Positions 1 through 11,807 are shown, counted from the stretch's first letter. The stretch: 64,000 nt of DNA from Porites lobata (GCA_942486035.1 CALNXK010000164.1:820001-884000); one strand, 5' to 3'. Notes: generated by a model not told the origin, from the sequence alone. A program made the numbers and translations.

Positions 1-170
1 TATAATTTCAGGTCGTCCATAAACAATAAATGAGTTATCTTGCCCTCTTCCTTACTGAGTTGGTAGCCTGTTCCTGAATCGTTCAGTACACTGCTGAGAG
101 GTAGCATTGCAATCACAAATAACAAAGGGGATAAGGAATCCCCCTGGAATATTCCTCTCCTGATGGACAC
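1..170 (-). pseudogene. Non-LTR retrotransposon reverse transcriptase fragment
   Basis: Read on the minus strand, this stretch is open for about 56 codons. It contains the RT block GIFQGDSLSPLLF followed about 35 residues later by HLLFMDDLKL, which carries the catalytic Asp pair of the polymerase palm. These are motifs B and C of a LINE-type reverse transcriptase, which copies element RNA into DNA at the target site. The coding sense runs off the left edge of the window. At the right it stops abruptly at a TTA microsatellite, so only the palm is preserved. It is a transposon relic with no supporting host exons. The RT identity is clear; the LINE clade is not assigned. Confidence 0.8.
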
Positions 171-171
171 T

Positions 172-217
<46 letters not shown>

Positions 218-246
218 CATTATTATTATTATTATTATTATTACTA

Positions 247-277
<31 letters not shown>

Positions 278-292
278 TATTACTATTATCTC
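171..292. repeat. (TTA)n microsatellite
   Basis: About 120 bases of TTA/ATT units with a few CAT and TAC interruptions. It separates two oppositely oriented LINE relics. Long leucine-coding frames across it are meaningless. Confidence 0.97.
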
Positions 293-301
293 TACTCAGA
301 G

Positions 302-597
302 AGAGTCCTGGACATCGAGCATGGAACATTTACACCCTTGGTCTTCACCACAACTGGCGGAATGGGAAAGGAGTGCTTGAAGTATCATAGCCGTTTAGCA
401 CAGCTGATTGCCATCAAAAAAGGGGAGCAGTATGCCAAAACCATCTCATGGATCAGAACCAGAACCTCATTCGCGCTTTTGAGATCTGCGTTGGTTTGTC
501 TTCGACTGGCTCTAGGACCAGAAGAGTGCCATGTGACATTAAGGATGTTGATATCGACGTCGAAGTTGCTGAAGGAGCCATTAAATCGGACTATTGA
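302..597 (+). pseudogene. C-terminal tail of a cnidarian LINE ORF, frameshifted
   Basis: The plus-strand frame reads EHGTFTPLVFTTTGGMG, then KYHSRLAQLI, then SWIRTRTSFALLRSALVCLR. I recognise this as the tail seen at the end of many cnidarian non-LTR retrotransposon proteins. Near 512-520 the frame shifts by one. The continuation in the next frame, ending DIDVEVAEGAIKSDY and stop at 595-597, fits the usual ending of the family. It is a dead fragment next to a minus-strand RT fragment, so the two are either different insertions or one rearranged copy. Confidence 0.65.
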
Positions 598-1950
598 TGT
601 GTTTCCTTACTTCATATATATCTTTTTATTTCATTATTATTATTACTATTTTTTTTTTTGTTTTTGTTTTTTTAGCAGTTGAAAGAAACTTTTGAATCTT
701 AGAGGTTGACAGTTTTTTTTTATTGAAATGAAATGTTTTTTAATTCGAAAAAAATTTTTCTTAGTTTTATTTACCTTTTTTTTTTTAAGCTAAATTAAGT
801 GCTTTTTAAATCGACAGAAATTGTAAATAGTGTTTTTGAATGAATAGTTTTTCCTTTTTTTTTAAGCGAATTAATTGTAAATAGGATTTTAATAGTTTTT
901 TTAATAAAATTGTCTATTATATAATAAAAAAAAAATATTACTATTATTACTATTATTGTTGTTATTATTATCTATTTTTTAATTATAATTGTCGTTCAAT
1001 TTTATGGAAAGGTTGAGCCTATCGGAGTTATAAGGTGGTTTGTATTAAATCAAGTCAAGGAAGCCTGAATAATTATTAATAGCCCAAATGGAATTTTGGG
1101 CAAAAAAAAAATGAATCCGGTACCGGCCGGTGAGAACTGAAGAGAAGAGGATTTGACAAAAACAAATTAAATAACAAAAACCAATAACGTTGCCCAAAAA
1201 GTTTGATGTATTAACTCCGGGACCTGTGCTACTTTACTTGGAAGTTATTCTGTGTTTTCAAGTGTTATATTTCTTCTTCTTCTTCTTTAAATAAACAACG
1301 TTTGGTTTGTACGCTAGTGGACGGCCCTAAACGTCTGGTGTACTTGTTTTGAAATTCCGACCTGCTCGCCATTAGCGTTCCAGTAGCTCAGTGGTTATAG
1401 AGAAGTGATTCTCGATTCTCACCAGGAGCTCGGAAATTTTTTCGGAGCTTTCAAGTGTTAGAAGTATTCTTCTTCTTTAATACAGAATGCAGTTTATTCA
1501 AATAGAGTTAGCTGCAGGAGACGATAATAATGGAACAGGGAAATTTCAATTTAATACCATATGAATGATTATCGTGAATTAATTTTCACTAAGAAGGAAA
1601 GTAGAAGAAGGGTCTCTTAATCAGTTTCCCTAAAGTATCAACATCAAAACACATGTATGCGCCTATTAACCTGCTTTATCAAATACAATGATGATGATAA
1701 TAATGATAATGATGTCCGCGTTCTGTTCAAAGTGAGACCGTACGAGTCTAAGTGCAAGTATGTATTTACCTACCAGAACAAGGACTTCCTCTATAACCCG
1801 GATTACAAGCACAGACGTCTCATCCTGCGGTTCCAAAACAGGCATCATTTGCATCTGCGTCACAGCAAAAATTAATGATGAGAAAATGTGGAAGAAGCAA
1901 CGGGCATGAAATAACGTATTTCCTCGAATAGTAGCCGTCCCTCGATTAAT
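598..1950. other. AT-rich stretch with no recognisable gene
   Basis: The stretch holds homopolymers, short TTA and CTTCTT runs and a GATAAT-type run near 1686-1712. Similar CAAGTGTTA...CTTCTTC segments occur near 1259 and 1449, suggesting a local duplication. A short frame at 1657-1875 is open on both strands but resembles no family I know. Confidence 0.6.
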
Positions 1951-2922
1951 AGGGAGTTAAGATTAAGATACGGCGACTACGGACTACGACTACGGATAAA
2001 CATGCTACTGCGCATGATCAAAACCACGTGACTGTTCATTTTTCTCGCGTAGTCCTGCGGCTACGGTGAGTTGTTGAGCTGTTTCGCGTAGTCGCGACGA
2101 CGGAGAACATTTTGCTCGTATTTTGCCGTCCGGTAATTCAAGAATCTCATCTTTTCGTAAAAACGTTTTCAATAATCACCTGCTTTAAGTGAGAGGGAAG
2201 CGAAATATGTAAGTTGTGTCTAATTTCTGCTCAGATTTACGCTTTTAATCGACTGTTGTGATTCAAATCTTTCTAGCTAAGCTCATATTAAGCTCAGATG
2301 TTTATACGCAGAATTCAGATTGACGACGTACGAGAAGAGAAATCATGCAGGTAATTTACTTTCTCTTCGCACTTGAAAAGTTTCAATGTTTGGTCGAACT
2401 GATCAGTGTGTCTTTCTACTTGTGTGACCTTTGTTTATGCGAGTTTTCGAATCGCGCCATTTGCTGAATGAAAATGATGTAAACATCTTCGAGACAATCG
2501 AAACTCGGCATTTCAATACTTCAAACTACATAAGATCAGTAGTCGGAGAAGTCCATCCTCTAAATCTAATAAATGAGATATTACTATTTCTGTCTATTTC
2601 TTTAATATTTGACATAAGTATTCATGGGCGAAAAAATAAAACCTGTGTAACCAAAACTTTGTTTACCAATTTCACCCGACGTAATTGCTTCCTTCAAGTA
2701 TGGAAGAATTTGTTCATTGTTCTAAAGATAAGATCACATGCAAAACTGACTTGCATTTTTGTGAACTGTGATGAAAACAAGAAAATCTTTGCGTGTTGTT
2801 TCCCTATCCGCCTCTTCTCTCGTAGTTTACAATCTGTAGTCCAATCTTAACGTTCTATATTTGCACGACTCAGCCCAGTGCTACGAACAAAGGACAACGC
2901 TAGGCCTACTCTGGGATCTTAA

Positions 2923-3594
2923 GAGGCTGTCCGCGTAAGAACCGATAAGGCAAATTTCGGTGTTTCACGGATTGCCCTGATTTTTTCAGTGGAAGATAAC
3001 TATCCTATCCCATGAAGAAATATCACATTTATTTGGACCAACTCAATTTTTTCTCTATATTACAGGAAGATTTTCTCGGTCACCTAAAACTTGCCCGTTT
3101 GCCTTCAGAAGTGGTGCGATTTTGGTGAAACTTTAGGGCTCTGTCAAACCTACCTTACGTAGCCGAATAAGCTGATTATTTTACACACAAAAGTTTTAAC
3201 TCTCATTAACAGTGTCAAAGTTTAATGGTTGCATTCTGTGGAAATTTGGCTGAGATATGATTTTTTGAAAATGACCTTTAATTTGCTCAGCAGGAAACGT
3301 AATTTGCATAACTAGAGCTGAACGGTAATTTCGCAAAAGTGGCACCTGACCCAGACTCAAGTCTATGATAAATCAGAAGTACTAAGACCAGTCCACTTCT
3401 TAATGCAATAAAATTTGTGGGCACTCTTCTCTGCGCGCTGTACAAAGTTCCGTTAATGTTACAAATTCGCCATTTTGACAGCAAAGCTGGAATTGTAACG
3501 GTCCGCATTTGATCGACTAATTTCCACAGTTTTAACGTTTCTAGTTATCACCAAATGTCATTAGACCCTTTAAATGTTGGACTTTCGAAAACAT
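2923..3594 (+). repeat. Left inverted arm of element A
   Basis: Matches the reverse complement of 7361-8034 nearly base for base, with scattered substitutions and small indels. A short frame on each arm encodes the same peptide (contains RRVPTNFIALRS), which only reflects the arm identity. Confidence 0.9.
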
Positions 3595-3830
3595 GGTGAG
3601 GATAGGGTTTAATATGACAACCCATGGTGTAATACACGACAATTAGCTACAAAGTAGTCACTTGGACACGGCCACTCTTATTCACGAGCACTAGCACAAT
3701 ATTTTCAATTACAGAATCAAAAATTAATATTTTGGAAGTAGCTCGCAAACAACTTCAGAAATACCGTGCGACACCATAGGACCACACCTGCAAAGTACTT
3801 TCATTTCCTAGATCCCTTGCTAACCATAGG

Positions 3831-4227
3831 CAGGGGCACCCAACGAGGATATAGTTCAAAACCACTTAACATAGCATTGTTGAACGTAGTTTAGTTTTGA
3901 AACAGTAGATATAGGCATATTTTTATCCCCTAAAAACTTTTCATCTGTTCGGATTTCCTAGCTGAAAGTCTAGTGATCCGAAAATTATAGGGATAGAAAC
4001 TTACCTTCCCGAAAACTTCAGCCAGGAAAAGGCTCCCGAAAATTCTAGGTGGCCTTTTTTAGGGTCAAAATCCCTTAAAAATGGGTAATTATACCATTTG
4101 TAGATGTTCGAAAATCCTAGGAGAGGCAGGCAAGCAAGAAATTTTACAACAAATGCTCCGAAAATTCTAGATCTCAAATCGTCTTCCGAACAGATATTTT
4201 CCCGAAAATTGCCGTTGGGTGCCCCTG
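3831..4227. mobile_element. 397-bp MITE with CAGGGGCACCCAACG ends
   Basis: The terminal inverted repeat CAGGGGCACCCAACG sits at 3831-3845 and its complement ends at 4227. The six bases CATAGG are repeated directly on both sides (3825-3830 and 4228-4233). The interior has several copies of a CCGAAAATTCTAG-like motif. It has no coding capacity and was inserted in element A. Confidence 0.85.
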
Positions 4228-5526
4228 CATAGGCTATACAAACGTTACGGTGGTATTAACAGAGCATTGTGTTTATCGCCAATTAATAACATTTCAGTAA
4301 AAATGAGGAATGGCATGCAGAAAAAGGCATAGTTATTGTTTACGGTCCTTCTCCTGTTAAATCCCAAACGTTTTGCCGGCTGTTAATCACACTAAATTAA
4401 GGATCCATGTGTTCACTCCTGAGCTGTTGGAGAAAAGCACCAAGACGAAAGTTTGTCAACTAGGTCTCCTTTTCTTTCCCTGGATTTGAATGGTATTTTA
4501 AAGTGACAAAAGATTTTTTTAGCATTACCACGTTGAACTGACTAGGTTGTTCTTCCTTTGACATACACACAGGTTGAAAGCTTCTGGTTGAGGGTGTTGT
4601 GGTCTCAATTCTTCAGCGATTTCTGCAACAAGCTTTTGCCTTTCGAACTCCTCGTCTTCTTGCAACAGATCTCTATGGTCAAGTTCAACTTGTATACACT
4701 TAGGATTATGTTTACGTGTTGACTCAAACGGGCTTAGAGTCCAACATTGGCTGGCAATAGGTGAGCACGGAATTGGAACGGGAGTGGGGGGAACTCCCTA
4801 TGATGGCCTATACGAGGAGGTTCCGCCCGAAAGGAGTATCTTTTTCAGGCTTCAGGTATATGAAAGGGCGGGCATTTCACTAGATGAAGTATATAAAAGG
4901 GCGAGTGCGCTTATTGCAGCCTTAGCAGCATCTTTGGTGGTTCTTAAAGAAAAAAGAACTAAGTTTAAGAATTTAAGGAAAAAGTAGAAGGACCTATTTT
5001 TTCAGAAATTAATATATACGGGAGAAATTTCACCCCCTTAAATACAAATGCTTATTAACGTAGAGGTGGAACAGTGGGGAGAGAGGGTGGATGGTAAAGT
5101 AGGTTAAAAATGGAGAGGTGAGATGAAGCACATTGTTCAAGAGGGTATAAATACAAAAACAAAACAAAAAAAACAGCAATCTGGAGGCATTTTTGAAGAC
5201 TTAATGAAAACGTTATCAAACAAGAAAAACAGAGAAATCTTGTCCAATAAACCTCTTCGGCAAATGTGTGGACATGGTTGCAGACTGTTCAATCGTGCTC
5301 TTCTCGACCCTTCGGCGTCAGGTTTTTTCAAGTTTCTTGCGACAGGAGGAGCAAATCGGCTATATAAAGTTGAACTGAACACTAAGGTACTTTTAAGTAT
5401 CTCTAATTTTTACAAAACCCAGAGACATGTTTTAAACACTGTTTAAGTTCAAAAAAGTTATTTTTATTGCAAGAATGAAATACTTTTCATACACGTGAAC
5501 GACACCTCGACCACAATCACTCCTAG
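4228..5526. other. Interior of element A: unrecognised frame and a repeat relic
   Basis: At 4785-4990 the sequence GGAACTCCCTATGATGGCC followed by GGCGGG-containing DNA resembles the repeat at 28253-28668. A 107-codon plus frame (5123-5446) is lysine-rich at its start and has no motif I recognise. Nothing else is coding-like. Confidence 0.4.
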
Positions 5527-5587
5527 CCTCGTCCCCAGGACATTCGTCTTAGAAAATGACAGGGGCGGGAAAGCCCTGGGGACGAGG
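5527..5587. mobile_element. 61-bp hairpin MITE
   Basis: The stem CCTCGTCCCCAGG at 5527-5539 pairs with CCTGGGGACGAGG at 5575-5587. This short hairpin type is dispersed in cnidarian DNA. No clear target duplication remains. Confidence 0.6.
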
Positions 5588-6010
5588 TTGAATCCTGACT
5601 CCGTGTAGAAAGTTCTTTTTTCCCCATTTATAATGCTCTTCAAACAATCATCAGAAAACAATCTTTCACAACACACGGATTAACCGGTATGTATAGTATT
5701 TTAAAGGTAAGAATTGATTAGGGCAAGATACACGGCTGTCCAAAAAAATAGAAATAACAAAAACTATCTTTGCAAGCTCAAATGAACTGGAAACGAACTT
5801 CAGAAAACATCGCAAGATAAAATGTTAAATAGAGAAATTAAAATATCTCTGTACGTTAAGACAATTGTTTGCATGAAGAAGAAAAAAGAATGATGGAACA
5901 AAACTTTGACTTATTTCGCTGGCTATCTGGAAATTTACGACATGTCTTCCTGCCACAGAAGTTATTATGCCAGTATGATCCAGAGTGTGACCGGGGTATT
6001 GACAAGACCT

Positions 6011-6083
6011 TAGGCTCGATTTTCGCCCTCTCCCCGTCCGTTGGGGGCTCGTTTTCCAGAACAGCGGCTTACAATCGAGCCTA
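6011..6083. mobile_element. 73-bp MITE with 9-bp target duplication
   Basis: The inverted ends are TAGGCTCGATT and AATCGAGCCTA. ACAAGACCT is repeated exactly at 6002-6010 and 6084-6092. A 9-bp duplication is typical of Mutator-like transposases acting in trans. Confidence 0.88.
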
Positions 6084-6139
6084 ACAAGACCTTGGCGCTC
6101 GCAAAAACCTGTGCCTAAAGCAGATTGTCATTTTAGTGT

Positions 6140-6230
6140 TAGCCTGTGTACACACCACCCTCCCCCCCCCTTGGGAGAAGCGGCCCCTTCTCCGATTTTT
6201 CCTGAGAGGAGGGGGTCTGTACACAGGCTA
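6140..6230. mobile_element. 91-bp MITE with TAGCCTGTGTACA ends
   Basis: TAGCCTGTGTACA at 6140-6152 is inverted at 6218-6230. The flanks TTTAGTGT and TTCAGTGT are an imperfect 8-bp match. A longer direct repeat (GCAGATTGTCATTT) also lies on both sides, near 6120 and 6250. Confidence 0.7.
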
Positions 6231-7360
6231 TTCAGTGTCTGTGCCTTGGGCAGATTGTCATTTCAGTTCCGAATACCCACCAAGCCTCGAATACGTACTC
6301 TCGCTAAAATGAGTTCATTTTCATTGTCTTTGCTACACTTGCTACACTTAAACAAGTGACAGCTGGCTAAGTGCGAGGTAATATCATCTATGCACTCTGT
6401 GACCAACACATTTTCCTCCACAACCCTTCCGGGACCTCACTCTGTCTACGATCTCGCGGAAGAACTGCTTGATGAAATAGCCGAAAAAGCCATTTTTCAC
6501 AATTGATCTCTTCGGCGATTTCAGTGACATAATTATATTTGATTTGAAACTGGCACCTGTTGCATTATAATTCAATCAGATTGAAACCAAAACAAGATCA
6601 TCGTTGGAATTCGGATGTTATACCCTAACAAAAACTAAAAAGATACTCCCTTTTGCGTTTATTCACTGAAAAAAGGAACTATTTTTCCCGTTTCATTCTG
6701 CTATCGATAAACGCTTTAAAGATCTTTGAATGAAACTGAAATTTACCACTAATTTAAGATAGAAAAAGTGTGGGGCATTTTTTTTTTTTTTTATCATAGT
6801 CCCATGTACAAAGATCTGCCTTCTCCCGATACTCAAATATCATAATAAAGCTTTCGACGTTAACGCTATTTTTTATAAAGGCACGCAAAAAAGAGTGCCC
6901 AAACATTTTCGTGTGCTGACAGGAGGAATTACCTTGCAAGTGAACTCTTATTTTTTATTATTATCAATAACTATCATTTAAAAAAAAGATGATAATATTA
7001 TCGAATTGATCGACACAACGCTATTGTTTTCTAATCGACCACCCCTCTTCAGGAATGCGTGACAGGCCACAGTAATTGAATTATTTTAAGCCGCAAACAT
7101 CTATCATGATATATTATTCAGCTGCTTCTTCCTCGTTAAAAAAAAAACAGACCTTAAGGGAGATTCTAAGTCATGGTTTGTGTTTTTTTGTGGAAAGGAG
7201 AATTATTTTTCCCCTTAGAAATGTGAATGTAACGATTATATTTCCTGTCAATTTGTTGAAAACAACGCATCTAAGGCTAATTTGCATACCGAGAACGAAG
7301 TCACGTTCATCGTCGACAAGAAAAAGACCCAGGGAAAAGCGATTACTAAGTTTTCTCCAA
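6231..7360. other. Interior of element A without recognisable genes
   Basis: Short frames only. A 63-codon minus frame at 6384-6575 has no known motif. A partial copy of an arm motif (GGCACGCAAA...AGAGTGCCC) occurs near 6880. Confidence 0.5.
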
Positions 7361-8034
7361 ATGTTTTCAAACGTCCAACATTTAAAGGGTCTAATGATAT
7401 TTAGTGATAACTGGAAACGTTAAAGCTGTGGAAATTAGTCGATCAGATGCGGACCCGTTACAATTCCAGCTTTGCTGTCAAAATGGCGAATTTTGGAACA
7501 TTAACGGAACTTTGCACGGCACGCAAAGAAGAGTGCCCACAAATTTTATTGCGTTAAGAAGTAGACTGGTCTTAGTACTTCTGATTTATCATAGACTTGA
7601 GTCTGGGTCAGGTGCCACTTTTGCGAAATTACCGTTCAGCTCTAGTTATGTAAATTACTTTTCCTGCTGAGCAAATTAAAGGTCATTTTCAAAAAATCAT
7701 ATCTCAGCCAACTTTCCACAGAATGCAACCATTAAACATTGAAACTATTAATGAGAGTTAAAACTTTTGTGTGTAAAATAATCAGATTATTCGGCTATGT
7801 AAGGTAGGTTTGACAGAGCCCTAAAGTTTCACCAAAATCGCACTACTTCCGACGGCAAACTGACTAGTTTTAGGTGACCGAGAAAATCTTCCTGTAAAAT
7901 AGAGAAAAAATTGAGTTGGTCCAAATAAATGTGATATTTCTTCATGGGATAGGATAGTCATCTTCCACTGAAAAAATCAGGGCAATCCGTGATAGACCGA
8001 AATTTGCCTTATCGGTTCTTACGCGGACAGCCTC
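7361..8034 (-). repeat. Right inverted arm of element A
   Basis: Reverse complement of 2923-3594. The last bases CAGCCTC are followed by the TTAA target at 8035-8038. Confidence 0.9.
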
Positions 8035-8038
8035 TTAA

Positions 8039-8084
8039 GTCGCCTAAAGTCGCCTTAAATCGCCTTAAGTCGCTTTAAATCATC
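8039..8084 (+). repeat. GTCGCC-type short tandem array (left subterminal part of C)
   Basis: Consecutive degenerate 10-11 base units GTCGCCTAAA, GTCGCCTTAA and ATCGCCTTAA. Cut off from the element end by insertion of A. Confidence 0.85.
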
Positions 8085-10188
8085 ATACTTTCTAAGTAAG
8101 AGGTTGAAATTCTCTAATAGTGATTACTTTTCTAGTTTTCTATCTGAATTTCCAGAATGTATGATTCCTCATAAAGTGTGTAATAACCCATGTTCAATAA
8201 TATTACCACAGTTCCACCCCACCCCACCCCCAAAAAAACTCCCACAGTGACTTATCAAGGCACATTAACTCCTTCTCCAGCCTTTTAATTGAGACATTGA
8301 ATTACTTTAGGCAATTTAATACACAAAATAAATAGTTGCAAGCAATGCAAGAATAATTATTCCTGTATTGCTTAGGCAAAAATGACACAAAAGGTATTTC
8401 ATTCATTTCTTCAGGTAGGTTTGTCTCATATTTCAGAGTAAAAGTGTTGTTGAATTGCATTCAAAGGTTCAAGTTCCAGGTAAATATATTAAACAGCGTG
8501 CAAAGAGAGTAGTGTCCAGGCAGTAGCCCTGGGCTACTGGATTTCATTATTGGACTGGTGATTTCAACTTGCCTAGCTGACAAGTGAATTATTTGAGGGA
8601 ATTCAAATTACAGAACTGTAATCAATCCCATTCATAAAAAAAATAATATTAATTCCGGCTAGTCAAAATGGCTTTTAGGCTATTGCATGCTAGGTACAGC
8701 TGTCAGAACAGCAAGTTGTACAGCTGACTTCCTGTGCAGCCTGAATAGACTATAATTAAAGAAAGGAAAAGTCATTTTTCTACTGCTTTGTGAGAGTTAA
8801 TCTCGTCATAACCAGTGAAAGACATTTCAGAAAACTAAGACCGAAAAAGGTAAGTTGCACGGAGATAAAAACCAATTACTGCCGCCACAACATCCATCTT
8901 ACGTCTGGTAAGTAGGGCAAACAAGTTACAAGCTTAAAGGTCTATCGACAAAAACGTCCACCTTAAACTTAATCCTTACCCAGGAACAGATTTTAAGAGC
9001 AACCAATAATAAGTCATTTCTCCAGCACACAACCTCTGATATGTATTTACCGTCGAATTATATCCATCTATCAGTCATATGCACAATCACTCTTATATAC
9101 TTGAACACTTAGCTTATATAGTCGTCCCTTTAGTTCTTCCCTTCCAGACAGATATAAACTCAAGCTTTTACTGCAAGTGTAAAGTTCCAACCAATCACTC
9201 GTAAAAACAATTCTGTGCATCGAAGGCGCGTAAAATGGCTTAGTGCATGTTGTCGTGATTGCTCCCTGCCAAACGATTTGATGTAATCGACCATTAAACT
9301 TAAGTAAGAACGTAGAAACGCCAAGTAATGCAGCTCTTTCCTCTGTCCTCAATGTACTGCTCACCCGTAGCACATGGCCTCTTGAAAGTGTGGTGTTTTG
9401 GTCACATGACAAGCTGGTCTGGAGGCGGGGAGAGGGCGGGGGCGAGAAACAATGGACTGCAGAGGAATTCTGAGAGATTCAAAATGGCGGCTTGCTAGTA
9501 CGTTTTCCTTTCGAAGATCTCCTTTAACTGGAAATTTCCGAGATTATAATGGAAACGTTTAAACTTGGTACTGCCATCGGTTTAAACATAAAGGCTTCTT
9601 TTTATGCTGACAGCGCAAACGCTGCCGTGTGGTACAAAGCGAGGCTGTTTTTTTGAGTTGGTTGTGTTTTTGCTGGTAATGTATTCATGCAGGTTCATGA
9701 AATCAACCCGTCTGGAAAGTTTTCAAAGAGAACGTGGAATTTATGGAAAGCGAGTACGGTTCACAAGCAAAGCAAGTATTGGCAATATTGGAGTGTTTTC
9801 TTTGATTGAGACGGGAAAGGAGCAATATATGTGTTGGCGAGAGAGGCCAACTTTAAGCTTGTATCCGAATGCAATTGGAAAAACTTCTTTAACTTGCCAA
9901 ACGTACTTGTATGACTGTATGAGGACAAACATTGGCAGAGCAGTGCGACGACATACACTGGGGATCGTCATGGCCATAATTTGCAAAATTGATAAGTGAT
10001 TTAATATTAACTATTTTAATGTTTGTTGTCAAATTATGAAGATAGACACTTTAATATAAACTTTGAGTTTTTTCTTACAAACCAGCTCTCCGCTTTAAAG
10101 AGCTGCATTGGAGTAATGTACTCAGGCACATGCAATTTCTTATCTTTTATGTGACATTGCATCCTTAACTTTTGTATGAATCTTTAAG

Positions 10189-10220
<32 letters not shown>

Positions 10221-10451
10221 AAAGTTTGATGATTATTTTTATTCCATTACATCACCCTTGGTAAAAAAAAAAAAAATTGCATGCCTTTCAGTCATTTTAG
10301 GGGGGTTTATTTTTCGGGAAAAGAAATGCAGGAACCATTGTTTTTATCCCTTATCTTGTAAAATATTGCATTTAAAGGCTAAAAGAAACTTTACCCTTTT
10401 GGTTGCTTCCAGTCCAGATTTTGTCTCTGCTATAGTAATACTAAACCAACA
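8085..10451. other. Interior of element C, no recognised gene
   Basis: Contains unrecognised frames of 113 codons (9071-9412 minus) and 131 codons (9604-9999 plus), a perfect 19-base palindrome CAGTAGCCCTGGGCTACTG near 8519-8540, and poly-T/poly-A runs at 10189-10275. Overlapping frames near 9550-9990 are open in more than one register, so coding by a decayed transposon gene is possible but not shown. Confidence 0.45.
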
Positions 10452-10460
10452 CCTTGATGT

Positions 10461-10564
10461 TAGCCTGCGCCACAGATGGAACTAAACTCTGGGTTAAGTC
10501 TGTCTGCAGTGCTGCTTTGCAGCTCTGACTAACCAGTGTTAAATAACTTCTGCGACGCAGGCTA
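10461..10564. mobile_element. 104-bp MITE with 9-bp target duplication
   Basis: The ends TAGCCTGCG and CGCAGGCTA are inverted. The flanks CCTTGATGT (10452-10460) and CCTTGATAT (10565-10573) are a 9-bp duplication with one change, as for Mutator-type MITEs. Confidence 0.85.
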
Positions 10565-10742
10565 CCTTGATATGAAATGTTCAAAGTAGAAGGTAGAATC
10601 ACTATTTTAGTATTAAATGTCTTGAGATTGTTGGAATTTTGGGTGTTTAATAGACGTCTCCAAGACCGACTGTCTCCATAGACAGGTGGTGTTATCAGTA
10701 GATGTCAATTTTGTAGACACTGGCATTTAATTCACCTAATAG

Positions 10743-10876
10743 GTCACCTTAAGTCGCCTAAAGTCGCCTTAAATCGCCTTGAATCGCCTTATGTCGCATA
10801 ACAATTTTAGCAAATTTTCCTAAAGTCGCCTAAAGTCGCCTTAAATCGCCCAAAGTCGCTTAAAGTTACGGCGACT
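10743..10876 (+). repeat. GTCGCC-type short tandem array (right subterminal part of C)
   Basis: Two blocks of GTCGCCTTAAA-like units separated by about 20 bases of AT-rich DNA. They lie immediately inside the right end of element C and share their units with 8039-8084. Confidence 0.85.
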
Positions 10877-11420
10877 TATGGTCCCAGAGTAGGCCTAACG
10901 CTCGTCCAGCCATAGTTTGTAGTCCGTAGTCTCCGTATCTTAAACTCCCTAATCGCTCCTCTCCCACCCATATAGGTCATATAGGTTACCCGCTAGGGAT
11001 ACCCATAGCGCGGTAAACTTGAGGATGAAGCTGAAGTGGAGTCTGATCCAGCATAACTGATCAGTGACGATTCAAGATTTGACGCCGAGGACATTTACGG
11101 TGAAAATTAATCAAGAAACCAAATTTGGAACACTTTAAATGCCAAGGTTCAGTTTATTTGACGTTATCTTTTTTTTAATTTAATTAATGGGAAAATGGAA
11201 CATTCAGAATATTCAGCGCACGACTTCTTGTGAACAATATTTGAAATAATCGCCTCACACGGATTACCGCCCCCTTTTTGGTGCGAAAAAAGAAATAATC
11301 GCCCCCCGCTATTATTCGAGGAAATGATAGAAGTTCGAACATATATATAGAAGTGCCATCGAATGATAAGTTATCTTTCAAATGATGCTATTCATATGAC
11401 AATGAAGGGAAACTCTTTAC

Positions 11421-11807
11421 CTAAAACACCACAGTAACGCTCAGAACATGATGTGGGCTTTTGCAGTTTATACACGTAGTAGCCGTCACATTGTGTTATG
11501 CCAACGGGGTAGGATCTCTCGCAGCAGTCTGAACCCCAGTGCATGCATACAGTTGTTGTCACCGTGGTGTAGAGACTAGTCGGATGATCACCATTTATCC
11601 ATGAAGATCTATGGGTACTGCAACTTGATTTGGGTATGCAATACGACGCCATCATCCTTCCAGCTCCTCCAACAAAGCGATACCACTTATTGTTGACAAA
11701 TTTAGGGTCACGCTGATCGCAGATTACAGAACCACTATTATTGCTCCAATATCGGCCAGGTTCATCAAGGTCAATGTAGGAGTTACATTCTGTTGGAACT
11801 ATCGATC
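11421..11807 (-). CDS. Gene 1 exon 6: D8C (uromodulin/GP2-type) domain
   Basis: 129 codons, phase 1 at both ends. The acceptor is CCCATTTCAG|GA and the donor is TTTTAG|GTAAAG. The exon shows the D8C signature in order: a Cys near residue 6, DEPGRYW, CDQRD, KWYRFVGGAGRMM, SYCIP, WINGDHP, VCMHWGSDCC, GYYVYKL and a final ERYCG. The eight or more cysteines and the WYRFVGGAG block make the assignment firm. D8C is a disulfide-rich extracellular module of unknown binding partner. Confidence 0.88.

Larger units (their letters stand above)
2923..8034. mobile_element. DNA transposon A with ~670-bp inverted arms and TTAA target duplication
   Basis: Arms of about 672 bp at 2923-3594 and 7361-8034 are near-perfect inverted copies beginning GAGGCTGTCCGCGTAAG. 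TTAA flanks both sides (2919-2922 and 8035-8038). Removing the element restores an uninterrupted GGGATCTTAAGTCGCC, which joins the end of C to its repeat array. TTAA targeting is typical of piggyBac and Kolobok elements. No transposase was found inside, where an unrecognised 107-codon frame (5123-5446) and several MITEs lie. It is most likely a non-autonomous element. Confidence 0.8.
2901..10897. mobile_element. DNA transposon C inserted in B, with subterminal GTCGCC arrays
   Basis: The ends are inverted: TAGGCCTACTCTGGGA at 2901-2916 and its complement ending at 10897. Both are flanked by ACGC (2897-2900 and 10898-10901), a possible 4-bp target duplication. Just inside each end is an array of short units such as GTCGCCTTAAA and GTCGCCTAAA. 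The left array was later cut by element A at a TTAA. The interior from 8085 to 10740 has open frames on both strands (9071-9412 minus, 9604-9999 plus) that I do not recognise, so no transposase is assigned. The superfamily is unknown. Confidence 0.6.
1951..10950. mobile_element. Outer DNA transposon relic B, split by a later insertion
   Basis: The left end near 1951 reads AGGGAGTTAAGAT and then ACGGCGACTACGGACTAC. The right end near 10950 is its reverse complement, GTAGTCCGTAGTCTCC, then GTATCTTAAACTCCCT. The ends belong to one short element now pushed apart by the 8-kb insertion at 2901-10897, since the 1951-2900 and 10902-10950 pieces are all that remain outside it. A second degraded copy of the terminal motif occurs near 2818-2858. 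The flanking target duplication is not clear, so exact ends are uncertain by a few bases. No transposase reading frame was recognised. Confidence 0.6.

Noticed and set aside
163..390. Open frame of almost pure leucine
   Set aside because: It is translation of the TTA microsatellite.
1657..1875. Overlapping frames on both strands as a host exon
   Set aside because: No splice logic, no recognised domain and a low-complexity Asp/Ile stretch from a GAT-type repeat.
10743..10876. CRISPR-like repeat array
   Set aside because: Units are 10-11 bases, degenerate and without spacers, and the window is eukaryotic.
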